The notes beneath the pieces are model-generated. The model saw only the letters and a program-made list of their open reading frames with translations, did not search any database and was not told where the DNA came from. Shown here one piece after another: positions 9,196 through 17,308 of a stretch of DNA of 64,000 nt. The DNA is from CAZMGY01 sp964565945 [NCBI: uncultured bacterium] (lineage in GTDB: Bacteria; GCA-001730085). The stretch spans positions 1 through 64,000 of the forward strand of contig CAZMGY010000003.1 in assembly GCA_964565945.1 (NCBI GenBank). The letters run 5' to 3'. Both the position numbers and the translations under genes were made by a program. The first letter of the stretch is position 1. Each line of letters begins with the position of its first letter.

Positions 9196-10526
9196 TTCAA
9201 GACATTTTTAGGATCAAAGATCTAAAAAAGAAGATTTTATTTACTTTAGGTCTTTTAGCGGTGTATCGAATTGGGGCGTTTATTCCGACTCCTGGAGTTG
9301 ATGGTCACGAATTAAGTCGTTTTTTTACGTCTATGTCTGGTGGCGGGGGAACCTTGTTTGGCATTATGAATATGTTTTCGGGGGGTGCGATGCAAAAGTG
9401 CACCATTTTTGCCTTAGGAATTATGCCTTACATCAGTGCTTCAATCATTCTCCAGTTGTTAACAGTAGTGATCCCTTATTTGGAGCGTTTGGCCAAAGAA
9501 GGGGAGCTTGGTCGCCACAAGATGGGGCAATACACGCGTTACGGAACCATTGTATTGAGTGCAATTCAAGCCTTTTTCATTGCCATGTGGCTTGAGAATG
9601 GCACCAACTTTCGTGACTTTTTGGTTGTGCCTAATCCTGGATTGCTATTTAAATTAAATGTTGTGCTGACCTTGACCGCTGGAACAGCCTTTATTATGTG
9701 GTTGGGCGAAAAAATCACTGAAAAAGGAATTGGCAATGGGATTTCTCTCATCATTGCGGCGGGAATTTTATCGCGTGCACCTTTCGCCTTTATGCAAATG
9801 TTTACTTTGCTAGCACCTTTTCAGCCTGAACGTCGTCAGATTGAGCCAGTGATTGCGTTGGTGATGCTAGGCATTTTTGTATCGATTATTGTGGGTGTGA
9901 TTTTGATCACTCAAGGGCAACGCAAAATTCCTGTTCAGTATGCGCGTCGAGTGGTTGGGCGTAAAGTTTATGGCGGCCAAAACACGTATTTGCCACTTAA
10001 AATAAATCAAGCGGGTGTGATTCCGATCATTTTTGCCTCGTCGGTTTTGATGTTTCCGGCAACGATGGCGGGTCTTATGCCAAATTCTTTTTTTCAAGGT
10101 ATCTCGAACGCTTTACAGTACGGTGAGCCCCTCTACTTGGCTTTGGAAGTTTTCTTTATTTTGTTTTTCACCTTTTTTTATACTGCTATCACCTTTAATC
10201 CAATCGAAATTGCCGAAATGATGAAGCGAAATGGAGGCTTTATTCCTGGTATTCGTCCAGGTAAGCCTACTTCGGAGTACTTGGATGCCATTATGATGAA
10301 AGTTACCACGGCTGGTGCAGTTTTTTTGGCGATTATTGCCATTATGCCAGGGATTGTTTATGGGTACGCAAAACTGCCTTTTGATGTGGCAAGTTTTTTT
10401 GGGGGAACGGGGTTGCTGATTATTGTTGGTGTTGTTTTAGATACCATGAAGCAAATTGAAAGCCAATTATTAATGCGCCACTATGAAGGCTTTATGACTA
10501 AAGGTAAAATTAAAGGTCGGCGTTAA
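9183..10526 (+). CDS. secY: Protein translocase subunit SecY
   Basis: Channel subunit of the SecYEG translocon in the inner membrane. The 447 residues have about ten hydrophobic helices. RIGAFIPTPGVDGHEL, the plug region rich in Gly/Met (GGGGTLFGIMNMFSGGAMQK) and GNGISLIIAAGI are characteristic, as is the C-terminal LLMRHYEGFM. It overlaps rplO, and its stop directly abuts the decayed adk. Confidence 0.97.
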   Translation: MFRVIQDIFRIKDLKKKILFTLGLLAVYRIGAFIPTPGVDGHELSRFFTSMSGGGGTLFGIMNMFSGGAMQKCTIFALGIMPYISASIILQLLTVVIPYLERLAKEGELGRHKMGQYTRYGTIVLSAIQAFFIAMWLENGTNFRDFLVVPNPGLLFKLNVVLTLTAGTAFIMWLGEKITEKGIGNGISLIIAAGILSRAPFAFMQMFTLLAPFQPERRQIEPVIALVMLGIFVSIIVGVILITQGQRKIPVQYARRVVGRKVYGGQNTYLPLKINQAGVIPIIFASSVLMFPATMAGLMPNSFFQGISNALQYGEPLYLALEVFFILFFTFFYTAITFNPIEIAEMMKRNGGFIPGIRPGKPTSEYLDAIMMKVTTAGAVFLAIIAIMPGIVYGYAKLPFDVASFFGGTGLLIIVGVVLDTMKQIESQLLMRHYEGFMTKGKIKGRR

Positions 10527-11141
10527 ATGAAAATGGCTTTTATTGGGCCTCCTGGAATTGCCAAGGGAACCCATGCCAAGCGTTTAGCAAAAGAAACACA
10601 TCGTCCTCATATTTCCACGGGCGATATGTTTAGAAACGCGATAGTAGCAGAAACAAAGGAAGGGGAGTTGGCTCCGTGTGACAAAGTGATTGCGCGGGTG
10701 ATGGATCGAATTTCTCAGGATGATTGTGAGGAGGGTTATTATTTGGAGGGCTTTCCTCGAATCTTGAATTAAACTGAAGCGTTTGAGCGAACGTTACGTT
10801 CTCAAGGAGAGAGTTCTCGACTTTGCTGTTGAATTTTGTGTCGAGGAAGAAGAAAGGTATTTAATTGGCCGTATTTCGGGTCGTCGCTATTGTTTGACGT
10901 GTCTGGGTATCATTTGTGTAATAAGCCTCCTCAAAATGAGGAACCTTGTGATGTTTGTGGGACTTCGCTGTATCAACGCACTGATGATACAGAAGACACT
11001 CCCGAAAAGAGGTTAGCGATTTTTCATAAATGGGTCAAACGGATGTTGGCTTATGATAGAGATCAGGGAATTCTCCGTTGGGTAGATGCGGGGCATTCTA
11101 TAGAAGAAACTTTTAAAAGTAATAGGATTGTTGTAGAATGA
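10527..11141 (+). pseudogene. adk: Adenylate kinase pseudogene
   Basis: This is a recognisable adenylate kinase in its usual place between secY and map, but it is broken. The first 81 codons read normally (HISTGDMFRNA, DRISQDDCEEGYYLEGFPR) until an in-frame TAA at 10770-10772, where the family normally has Gln. Homology continues in the same frame (TEAFERTLRSQGE), jumps one frame near 10806-10825 (VLDFAVEFCVEEEE, LIGRISGRRYCLTC), and returns near 10905-10920 (YHLCNKPPQNEEPCDVCGTS) to stop at 11141. The P-loop is also altered (GPPGIAKGT; the family has GxPGAGKGT). The zinc-type LID cysteines survive. Either a functional copy lies elsewhere or AMP phosphorylation is done otherwise. Three separate lesions, with clean neighbours, argue against sequencing error. 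Confidence 0.9.
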
Positions 11142-11890
11142 TGCAAGCCAATGTTTATGATGTACAGGAAATCGACAAAATCCGTGCCTCTGCTAAAATT
11201 ACTGGTGGGGCGCTTAATTTGATTGAAGCGTTGATTAAGCCAGGCATGACCACGTTGGAGGTTGATGCGATGGCGGAAGATTATATTCGTAAGCATGGAG
11301 GTGTTCCGGCTTTTAAGGGCTATCATGGTTTCACTGGAACCATATGTGCTTCGGTGAATGAAGAAGTGGTGCATGGCATTCCTTCGGACAGAGTTCTTGA
11401 AGAGGGCGATATTATTGGCGTCGATATGGGAACACTGTTGGATGGGTTTTATTCGGATTCGTGTCGCACTTTTGCTGTAGGAGCCATTTCGAATGAAGCA
11501 CAACGATTGTTGGATGTGACCAAGAAATCGTTGATGTTGGCGATCGAAGAATTTTATGAAGGCAACCGTCTTTACACTTTGTCGCACCGTGTGCAAGCGC
11601 ATGTGGAAGGTGCAGGTTACACTGTGGTGAAGGATTACGTGGGGCATGGGATTGGTCATGAGCTTCACGAAGAGCCTCAGATTCCTAATTTTGGGAAGGC
11701 TGGGACGGGTCCTAAGTTTAAAACGGGGATGGTAATTGCCGTTGAGCCCATGGTGAATGTAGGCGGAGAAGAAACAGAAGTGTTGTCCGATGGATGGACA
11801 GTGGTGACAAAGGATCGTAAGTTGTCAGCTCATTTTGAGCACACCATTGCATTAATAGAAAACGGTCCGGAGATTTTGACGCATGGCTAA
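11138..11890 (+). CDS. map: Methionine aminopeptidase, type I
   Basis: Removes the N-terminal Met from nascent proteins in the cytosol. It has 250 residues. All five metal ligands are visible: Asp in [10 protein letters not shown] and in FYSDSCRTF, His in [12 protein letters not shown], Glu in AVEPM and Glu in HFEHT. The ATG overlaps the end of the adk pseudogene, and the 3' end overlaps infA by 8 bases, so the pseudogene sits inside an otherwise intact operon. Confidence 0.97.
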   Translation: MMQANVYDVQEIDKIRASAKITGGALNLIEALIKPGMTTLEVDAMAEDYIRKHGGVPAFKGYHGFTGTICASVNEEVVHGIPSDRVLEEGDIIGVDMGTLLDGFYSDSCRTFAVGAISNEAQRLLDVTKKSLMLAIEEFYEGNRLYTLSHRVQAHVEGAGYTVVKDYVGHGIGHELHEEPQIPNFGKAGTGPKFKTGMVIAVEPMVNVGGEETEVLSDGWTVVTKDRKLSAHFEHTIALIENGPEILTHG

Positions 11891-12101
11891 AGAAGAAAAC
11901 ATAGAAGTCGAAGGTGTGATTGTGGAATTGTTGCCCAATGCGATGTTTCGTGTTGAACTTGAAAACAAGCATCGTATTTTGGCGCATGTGTCTGGAAAAA
12001 TGCGTATGAATTTTATTCGTATTTTGGTTGGCGACCGGGTGACATTACAAATGTCTCCGTATGATTTGACTAAGGGACGAATTATTTATCGATATAAGTA
12101 A
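11883..12101 (+). CDS. infA: Translation initiation factor IF-1
   Basis: Single S1/OB-fold domain of 72 residues that blocks the ribosomal A site during initiation. [20 protein letters not shown] and [19 protein letters not shown] are canonical. The start overlaps map. Confidence 0.97.
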   Translation: MAKEENIEVEGVIVELLPNAMFRVELENKHRILAHVSGKMRMNFIRILVGDRVTLQMSPYDLTKGRIIYRYK

Positions 12102-12156
12102 TTGTTGAAGGGTTCTTGTCCCTTGAAACGAAAGCAAGAAGATATAGGGGAAGACA

Positions 12157-12270
12157 ATGAAAGTAAGATCTTCAGTTAAACCGATGTGCGAAAAGTGCAA
12201 AGTGATTAAGCGCAAGGGTGTTGTTCGTGTGATTTGCGAAAACCCTAAGCACAAACAACGTCAGGGATAG
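12157..12270 (+). CDS. rpmJ: 50S ribosomal protein L36
   Basis: A 37-residue protein encoded by ATG 12157 to TAG 12270. [20 protein letters not shown] followed by [17 protein letters not shown] is the complete zinc-ribbon form, with three Cys and one His as ligands. It lies between infA and rpsM in the usual order. Confidence 0.97.
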   Translation: MKVRSSVKPMCEKCKVIKRKGVVRVICENPKHKQRQG

Positions 12271-12281
12271 GAGGACGAACA

Positions 12282-12653
12282 GTGCCACGTATTGTTGGAG
12301 TGGATATTCCCAAAGAAAAACGTATTCTCATTTCGTTAACATATGTTAAAGGCGTTGGGCGTATTTTATCGAGCCAAATCCTTGCAAAGGCTGGTATTGA
12401 TCCTAATATGTGCGCCAAAGACTTGAATGAAGATGAGATCAGTTGCATTGCGAGTGTTATTAGAGAAGGTTATAAAGTGGAAGGTGAGTTGCGTCGGAGC
12501 GTTTCGCAAGATATTCGTCGGCTCATGGAGATTGGAAGCTATCGTGGATTGCGTCATAAGCGCAGTTTGCCTGTTCGTGGACAACGCACGCACACGAATG
12601 CTCAAACCCGTAAAGGTCCCAAAAAATCAGGGACAATCGGTCGCAAGAAGTAA
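12282..12653 (+). CDS. rpsM: 30S ribosomal protein S13
   Basis: Head protein contacting the P-site tRNA. The 123 residues start at GTG 12282 behind [49 protein letters not shown] and the basic tail [14 protein letters not shown] are canonical. Confidence 0.97.
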   Translation: MPRIVGVDIPKEKRILISLTYVKGVGRILSSQILAKAGIDPNMCAKDLNEDEISCIASVIREGYKVEGELRRSVSQDIRRLMEIGSYRGLRHKRSLPVRGQRTHTNAQTRKGPKKSGTIGRKK

Positions 12654-12683
12654 GCAAAGATATTGAAGAGGAAATAAAATATT

Positions 12684-13067
12684 ATGGCAACGGTTAAAAA
12701 AAAGAAAAAAGTGCTCAAAAATATTCCTTCGGGAATTGTGCATGTAAAAGCAACTTTTAACAACACCGTGATCACCATTACGGATCTAGGCGGAAATGCT
12801 GTTTCTTGGGCGACGGCTGGAGGATCAGGTTTTAAAGGGGCACGTAAATCGACGCCTTTCGCAGCTCAGGTTGCTGCGGATACCGCTACCAAAAAAGCCA
12901 TGGAACATGGCATGAGAGAAGTTGAAGTGCAAGTGAAAGGGCCTGGATCGGGACGTGAAGCTGCGATTCGTGCCGTACAAGCTGCAGGATTGAATGTAAC
13001 CGTTATTCGGGATGTTACACCGATTCCTCACAATGGGTGTCGTCCTTCGAAAAAACGACGCGTCTAG
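12684..13067 (+). CDS. rpsK: 30S ribosomal protein S11
   Basis: Platform protein at the mRNA exit. It has 127 residues. [20 protein letters not shown], the [16 protein letters not shown] loop and the C-terminal [18 protein letters not shown] are diagnostic. It is preceded by GAAGAGGA. Confidence 0.97.
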   Translation: MATVKKKKKVLKNIPSGIVHVKATFNNTVITITDLGGNAVSWATAGGSGFKGARKSTPFAAQVAADTATKKAMEHGMREVEVQVKGPGSGREAAIRAVQAAGLNVTVIRDVTPIPHNGCRPSKKRRV

Positions 13068-13085
13068 TTCGGGAGAGAAGAAATT

Positions 13086-13715
13086 ATGGGTAGAAGTATT
13101 GGACCAAAGTGTAAAATTTGCCGTTCTGCGGGAGAGAAATTGTTTTTAAAAGGCAACCGTTGTTATTCGGATAAATGTGCGATGGAACGTCGTGCGTATC
13201 CTCCAGGACAGCATGGTCGTGCACGTAGTCGTAAACTGTCTAACTACGGTGTGCAGCTTAAGGCAAAACAAAAAGCCAAAAAAACTTACTGTGTTTTAGA
13301 AAAACAGTTTCGGAGGTACTTTAAAGAAGCGGATCGTCAAAAGGGTGTAACTGGCACAAACTTGCTTCGTTTGCTCGAGCGTCGCATGGATAGCGTGATT
13401 TATCGCATGGGCTTAGCTTTGTCTCGTGGACATGCACGTCAGCTTGTGCGTCATAACTTTTTTACAGTTAATGGAAGAAAAATGACGATTCCTTCGCATT
13501 TAGTTAAAATTGGAGATGTGATTCAAGTGAATTCGAAAGAAGCAAGGCTGGTTCATATTCGTGCGAATATGGAGTTAACGGCGTCGCTTAAGCGCCCCGA
13601 ATGGCTGAGTTTAGAAGAAGAATCATTGAGGGGGTCTTTTGTTCGTCTACCAGAGCGTGAAGAGATGGATCAGTCGATTAACGAACAACTGATTGTAGAG
13701 TTGTATTCAAAATAA
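13086..13715 (+). CDS. rpsD: 30S ribosomal protein S4, zinc-binding form
   Basis: 16S rRNA assembly initiator, also an antitermination factor. It has 209 residues with an S4 RNA-binding domain (RRMDSVIYRMGLALSRGHAR). The N-terminus has paired cysteines (CKIC and CYSDKC), the zinc-containing variant. It follows rpsK in alpha-operon order. Confidence 0.96.
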   Translation: MGRSIGPKCKICRSAGEKLFLKGNRCYSDKCAMERRAYPPGQHGRARSRKLSNYGVQLKAKQKAKKTYCVLEKQFRRYFKEADRQKGVTGTNLLRLLERRMDSVIYRMGLALSRGHARQLVRHNFFTVNGRKMTIPSHLVKIGDVIQVNSKEARLVHIRANMELTASLKRPEWLSLEEESLRGSFVRLPEREEMDQSINEQLIVELYSK

Positions 13716-13734
13716 AAAAGGGAGCTCCTGCATT

Positions 13735-14784
13735 ATGGGTATTCGTTGGAAAGACTTTGAAATTCCAGAAAAGCTAATTGTCGATGAAGCATCATTAACC
13801 TCTTCTTACGGAAACTTTATTGCTGAACCTCTTGAAGGTGGATTTGGAACAACGTTCGGAAATTCTTTGCGCCGTATGTTGTTGTCTTCGATTGAAGGAG
13901 CGGCTGTGATTGCCATTCGCATCGAAGATGTGGAGCATGAATTTTCTCACATAGAAGATGTTTTAGAGGATGTGCCTCAAATCATCTTAAACATCCGTAG
14001 TTTAGTGCTTAAAATGGAAGGTCGCACCAAAAAAGTAATCACCTTGAATGTTGAAACAGAAGGTCTGGTGACAGCCGCTGATATCAAAACAGATGGATCG
14101 GTTGAAGTGATTAACCCTGATCAGCCCTTGTTTACATTGAACAATTCTCGTAAAATTTACATGGAGTTGACGGTGGCTAAAGGCCGTGGGTTTGTCTCGT
14201 CAGAAGAAAACAAAGGCGAAGGTTTTCCGATTGGAGTTATTCCGATTGATGCGGTTTTTTCTCCCGTTGAGCGTGTGAACTTTAGTGTTGAAGATACACG
14301 TGTTGTCCAAGTGACCGATTACGACAAATTAACATTGGAAATTTTCACCAATGGAAGCGTTTCTCCAGTGGAGGCCTTGAATCATGCTGCAGCCATTTGG
14401 CGTAAGCACTTAAGCATTTTCGAAGATATTCCCGAAGAAAAAGATCGTACGGAAGAAGTTTTAACCGACAAAGTATCTGAAATTGAGTGTAAGCTAAGCA
14501 AAGATATTGCTGAATTGGAGTTGTCGGTGCGTTCGGCAAATTGTTTGACTGAAGCTGGTATCCGTACCATTCATGAACTTGTGATTAAGTCGGAAGCGGA
14601 TATGTTGGAATATCGTAACTTCGGCAGAAGGTCACTCATAGAGATCACGGATGTTTTGGAATCGATGGGCTTGTCGTTGAACATGAAAGTTCCTAATCCT
14701 TCAAGTGAAGATAAGGATGTTGACAAGAGTATGGTCGAAAAAATAGGTTCCGTTGAAACATCTTACGAAGAAATAGAAGAATAA
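13735..14784 (+). CDS. rpoA: DNA-directed RNA polymerase subunit alpha
   Basis: Scaffold of RNA polymerase assembly. It has 349 residues. The N-terminal dimerisation domain shows EPLEGGFGTTFGNSLRRMLL, and the C-terminal helix-hairpin-helix domain (ANCLTEAGIRTIHELV, FGRRSLIEITDVLESMGL) contacts UP elements. GGGAGCTCC precedes the ATG. The acidic tail after residue ~325 is slightly long. Confidence 0.97.
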   Translation: MGIRWKDFEIPEKLIVDEASLTSSYGNFIAEPLEGGFGTTFGNSLRRMLLSSIEGAAVIAIRIEDVEHEFSHIEDVLEDVPQIILNIRSLVLKMEGRTKKVITLNVETEGLVTAADIKTDGSVEVINPDQPLFTLNNSRKIYMELTVAKGRGFVSSEENKGEGFPIGVIPIDAVFSPVERVNFSVEDTRVVQVTDYDKLTLEIFTNGSVSPVEALNHAAAIWRKHLSIFEDIPEEKDRTEEVLTDKVSEIECKLSKDIAELELSVRSANCLTEAGIRTIHELVIKSEADMLEYRNFGRRSLIEITDVLESMGLSLNMKVPNPSSEDKDVDKSMVEKIGSVETSYEEIEE

Positions 14785-14814
14785 ATAGAAGTAGTTTGGG
14801 AAGGTATAACAGTC

Positions 14815-15225
14815 ATGCGAGAACGTCGAAAAGGTAAGAAATTAGGTCGTAGATCGGCGCATCGTTTATCGATGTTGTCCAATTTGGTGATGAGTTTAAT
14901 TGAACATGAGAGCATTCAAACCACAGTGGATCGAGCCAAAGAAGCTTCTCGTTTGGCCGATAAGTTGATCACTTTGGGTAAAAAAGGCTCTCTACATCAC
15001 CGTCGTTTAGCGGATAAAATTATTGGGCGCAAAGAAATTTTACAAAAGCTTTTCGATGATGTGGCTAAACGTAACGAAGATCGTCCGAGTGGTCATACAC
15101 GAATTTTGCGTTTGCCTCCTCGTCGCGGTGATGGTGCTTCGATGGTGCTTTGGCAATTAGTGGATGCCCCTCAGATTGTTGCTAAGAAAGTAAACGTGGC
15201 GGTTGACACGGCTGATGCAAACTAA
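14815..15225 (+). CDS. rplQ: 50S ribosomal protein L17
   Basis: Last ribosomal gene of the superoperon. The 136 residues begin MRERRKGKKLGRRSAHRLSM and contain LVMSLIEHESIQTTVDRAKE and GHTRILRLPPRRGDGASM, all typical. No terminator is seen immediately after it, so the following small gene may be co-transcribed. Confidence 0.96.
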   Translation: MRERRKGKKLGRRSAHRLSMLSNLVMSLIEHESIQTTVDRAKEASRLADKLITLGKKGSLHHRRLADKIIGRKEILQKLFDDVAKRNEDRPSGHTRILRLPPRRGDGASMVLWQLVDAPQIVAKKVNVAVDTADAN

Positions 15226-15240
15226 GAATAGGCTTGCGTG

Positions 15241-15612
15241 ATGCTGGTCGCTTTGGTTTTGGTTGCTCATGGAAGTCTTACTCAGCAATGGGCTAAACCT
15301 TTTGAAATTTTGCAAAAAAATATTCAAGAACAACATCCCGAAAAAGATGTTGTTCTTTCTTTTTTACAGCTGATGTCGCCTGATGTGATGCAGGCTGTTG
15401 AGCAACTTTATTGTGAGGGTTGTCGGGCAGTTAAGTTGTGGCCTCTTTTTTTAGGCTTAGGTTCGCATATGACCGATGATATTCCTACACTATTGGCTCA
15501 AATCCAAGAAACATACCCCGATATGAAGTGTGAGGTTTTGCCAGCTTTGGCCGAAGACGAACAGATCCTGAGGTCTTTGGTGCAAAGAGGGATCGGATTT
15601 TTAGAAAGTTAA
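15241..15612 (+). CDS. CbiX-like single-domain sirohydrochlorin chelatase
   Basis: About 123 residues resembling small CbiX proteins, which insert Co2+ or Fe2+ into sirohydrochlorin. VLVAHGS near the N-terminus and FLGLGSHMTDDIPTLL mid-protein carry the two conserved metal-binding histidines. ATG 15241 is preferred over the adjacent GTG 15238 because AATAGG lies seven bases upstream of the ATG. No other tetrapyrrole genes are in the window, so substrate and metal are open. It is 15 bp after rplQ, probably a rider on that operon. Confidence 0.75.
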   Translation: MLVALVLVAHGSLTQQWAKPFEILQKNIQEQHPEKDVVLSFLQLMSPDVMQAVEQLYCEGCRAVKLWPLFLGLGSHMTDDIPTLLAQIQETYPDMKCEVLPALAEDEQILRSLVQRGIGFLES

Positions 15613-15793
15613 GAATTCTATTGCCTCATGGCTTGAGTGTAGGGCTTATCTCTTGTTTTTTTTTTGGGGGGGGGAGTCATACCCGTGGTTCAAGTTAGGG
15701 GATGATTGAAGACGAGGCCAGGTAATGATGACGAAGAAATTTAGAAAAAAAATGATAGAATAAGCAAAGAAAATGGAAGCATAGGAAAAAAAC
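15613..15793. other. Intergenic region with a T10G9 homopolymer tract
   Basis: No gene is supported between the CbiX-like gene and serS. The striking element is ten T followed by nine G at 15656-15674. Such tracts are prone to slippage; being intergenic, it could alter promoter spacing for serS or simply be a sequencing-sensitive spot. No clear hairpin terminator is seen. Confidence 0.6.
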
Positions 15794-17062
15794 ATGTTAG
15801 ATCTTAAGTGGATTCGTAACAATGTGCCTCGTGTGCAAGAGGCTTTTGCAAACAAAAAAAGTGATGTGGATGTGCAAGCGTTTTTGAAGCTGGATGAGCA
15901 TCGACGTGAGCAACTCACGCAAGTTGAGCAACTCAAAAATCAGAGTAATCTTGTTTCGAATGAGATTGGTCAAAAAAAACGAGCCAAAGAAAATTGCGAC
16001 GAACTGATGACTCAAATGAAAGTTTTGTCGGAGCAAATCAAATTCTTGGATGTTCATGCCAAGGCCTTGGATGAGGAGGTGCATCATCTATTGTTAAGTA
16101 TGCCCAATTCCCCTCATGTGTCGGTGCCAGTTGGTGCAAGCGAAGCGGACAATGTGGTGGTTGCCTCTTGGGGCGAACCTCGTCAAGATGTGGATGTTTG
16201 CCGAGATCATCAGGATATTGCAGAGAGCTTAGGGCTGCTCGATTTGGTTCGCGGAGCTAAATTAAGTGGCGCGGGTTTTGTCTTGTATCGTGGAGCTGGC
16301 GCGCGCTTGGAAAGAGCGTTGCTCAATTTTATGCTTGATGTGCACACGCAAGAACATGGTTATGAGGAAGTGTCTCCTCCGTTTATTGTTAACCAAGCGA
16401 CGATGATAGGTACAGGTCAGCTACCCAAAATGGCCGACGATATGTACCATATAGAGCGTGATGATTTGTATTTGATTCCCACCGCCGAAGTTCCAGTGAC
16501 CAATATGTATCGCGAAGAGACGTTGAACGAAGAGGATTTGCCCGCCAGCTTTGTGGCGTATACGCCTTGCTTTCGTCGTGAAGCTGGGGCCTATGGCAAA
16601 GATACCCGTGGTATCACACGGGTGCATCAGTTCGATAAGGTTGAGCTGGTGCGGTTGGTTCACCCCGAACAGTCGTATGGGCAACTTGAATTGTTACGTT
16701 CCCACGCCGAAAAGGTGTTGCAACTTTTGGAATTACCTTACCGGGTCTTGGAGCTTTGCACGGCCGATCTTAGTTTTGCGGCGGCAAAATGCTACGACTT
16801 AGAGGTTTGGGCTCCTGGACAAGGAAAGTACCTAGAGGTATCGTCTTGTAGCAATTTCGAAGATTTTCAAGCCCGCCGGATGGCCCTTAAATACAAACCC
16901 AAAGGGGGTGGGAAAGCAGAACTGGTTCACTCCTTGAATGGATCGGGGATTGCTTTGGCGCGAACATTTATTGCTATCTTAGAAAATTATCAGCAAGAGG
17001 ACGGTTCGGTTCGTGTACCGAAAGTGTTACAATCTTTTATGGGTGAAGATGTGCTACGCTAA
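15794..17062 (+). CDS. serS: Serine--tRNA ligase
   Basis: Class II aminoacyl-tRNA synthetase charging tRNA-Ser and tRNA-Sec. It has 422 residues. The N-terminal ~110 residues form the helical tRNA-binding coiled coil (MLDLKWIRNNVPRVQEAFAN). The catalytic core shows motif 2 (TPCFRREAGAYGKDTRGITR, HQFDKVEL) and motif 3 (LNGSGIALARTFIAILENYQ). The tail DGSVRVPKVLQSFMG is canonical. It appears monocistronic. Confidence 0.97.
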   Translation: MLDLKWIRNNVPRVQEAFANKKSDVDVQAFLKLDEHRREQLTQVEQLKNQSNLVSNEIGQKKRAKENCDELMTQMKVLSEQIKFLDVHAKALDEEVHHLLLSMPNSPHVSVPVGASEADNVVVASWGEPRQDVDVCRDHQDIAESLGLLDLVRGAKLSGAGFVLYRGAGARLERALLNFMLDVHTQEHGYEEVSPPFIVNQATMIGTGQLPKMADDMYHIERDDLYLIPTAEVPVTNMYREETLNEEDLPASFVAYTPCFRREAGAYGKDTRGITRVHQFDKVELVRLVHPEQSYGQLELLRSHAEKVLQLLELPYRVLELCTADLSFAAAKCYDLEVWAPGQGKYLEVSSCSNFEDFQARRMALKYKPKGGGKAELVHSLNGSGIALARTFIAILENYQQEDGSVRVPKVLQSFMGEDVLR

Positions 17063-17184
17063 GGGGTTTTTGTTGAGAACATTCTAAGTGTTATGAAATG
17101 TTACTGTATAAGATTATTTTAATACAATCTAACAGTTTTTTAATTAAAAAAAATGTATATTTTAATAAAATTTCGATTATTTAA

Positions 17185-17214
17185 TTGACTCATAATGCTT
17201 TTTTATGATAAAAT
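17185..17214 (+). promoter_or_regulatory. Sigma-70-type promoter of the giant gene
   Basis: TTGACT at 17185-17190 and TAAAAT at 17209-17214 are separated by 18 bases in a very AT-rich stretch. Each hexamer matches the consensus at five of six positions. It would start transcription near 17221, giving a leader of about 88 nt. Confidence 0.55.
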
Positions 17215-17243
17215 AGTAAGGGTTTTTCAGTAGCTCCTTATCT

Positions 17244-17277
17244 CATGCTTTATTTGATCTTTTTTAAATAAAGCATG
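17244..17277 (+). promoter_or_regulatory. Perfect 12-bp inverted repeat in the leader of the giant gene
   Basis: CATGCTTTATTT (17244-17255) and its exact complement AAATAAAGCATG (17266-17277) flank the 10-base loop gatctttttt. The hairpin ends 13 bases before the AAGGAGGG Shine-Dalgarno at 17291-17298. It is not followed by a T-run, so it does not look like a classical terminator. An RNA-stability or translation-control element, or a protein-binding palindrome, fits better. Confidence 0.6.
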
Positions 17278-17308
17278 GCTATAAAACCCAAAGGAGGGCA
17301 ATTTTAAC

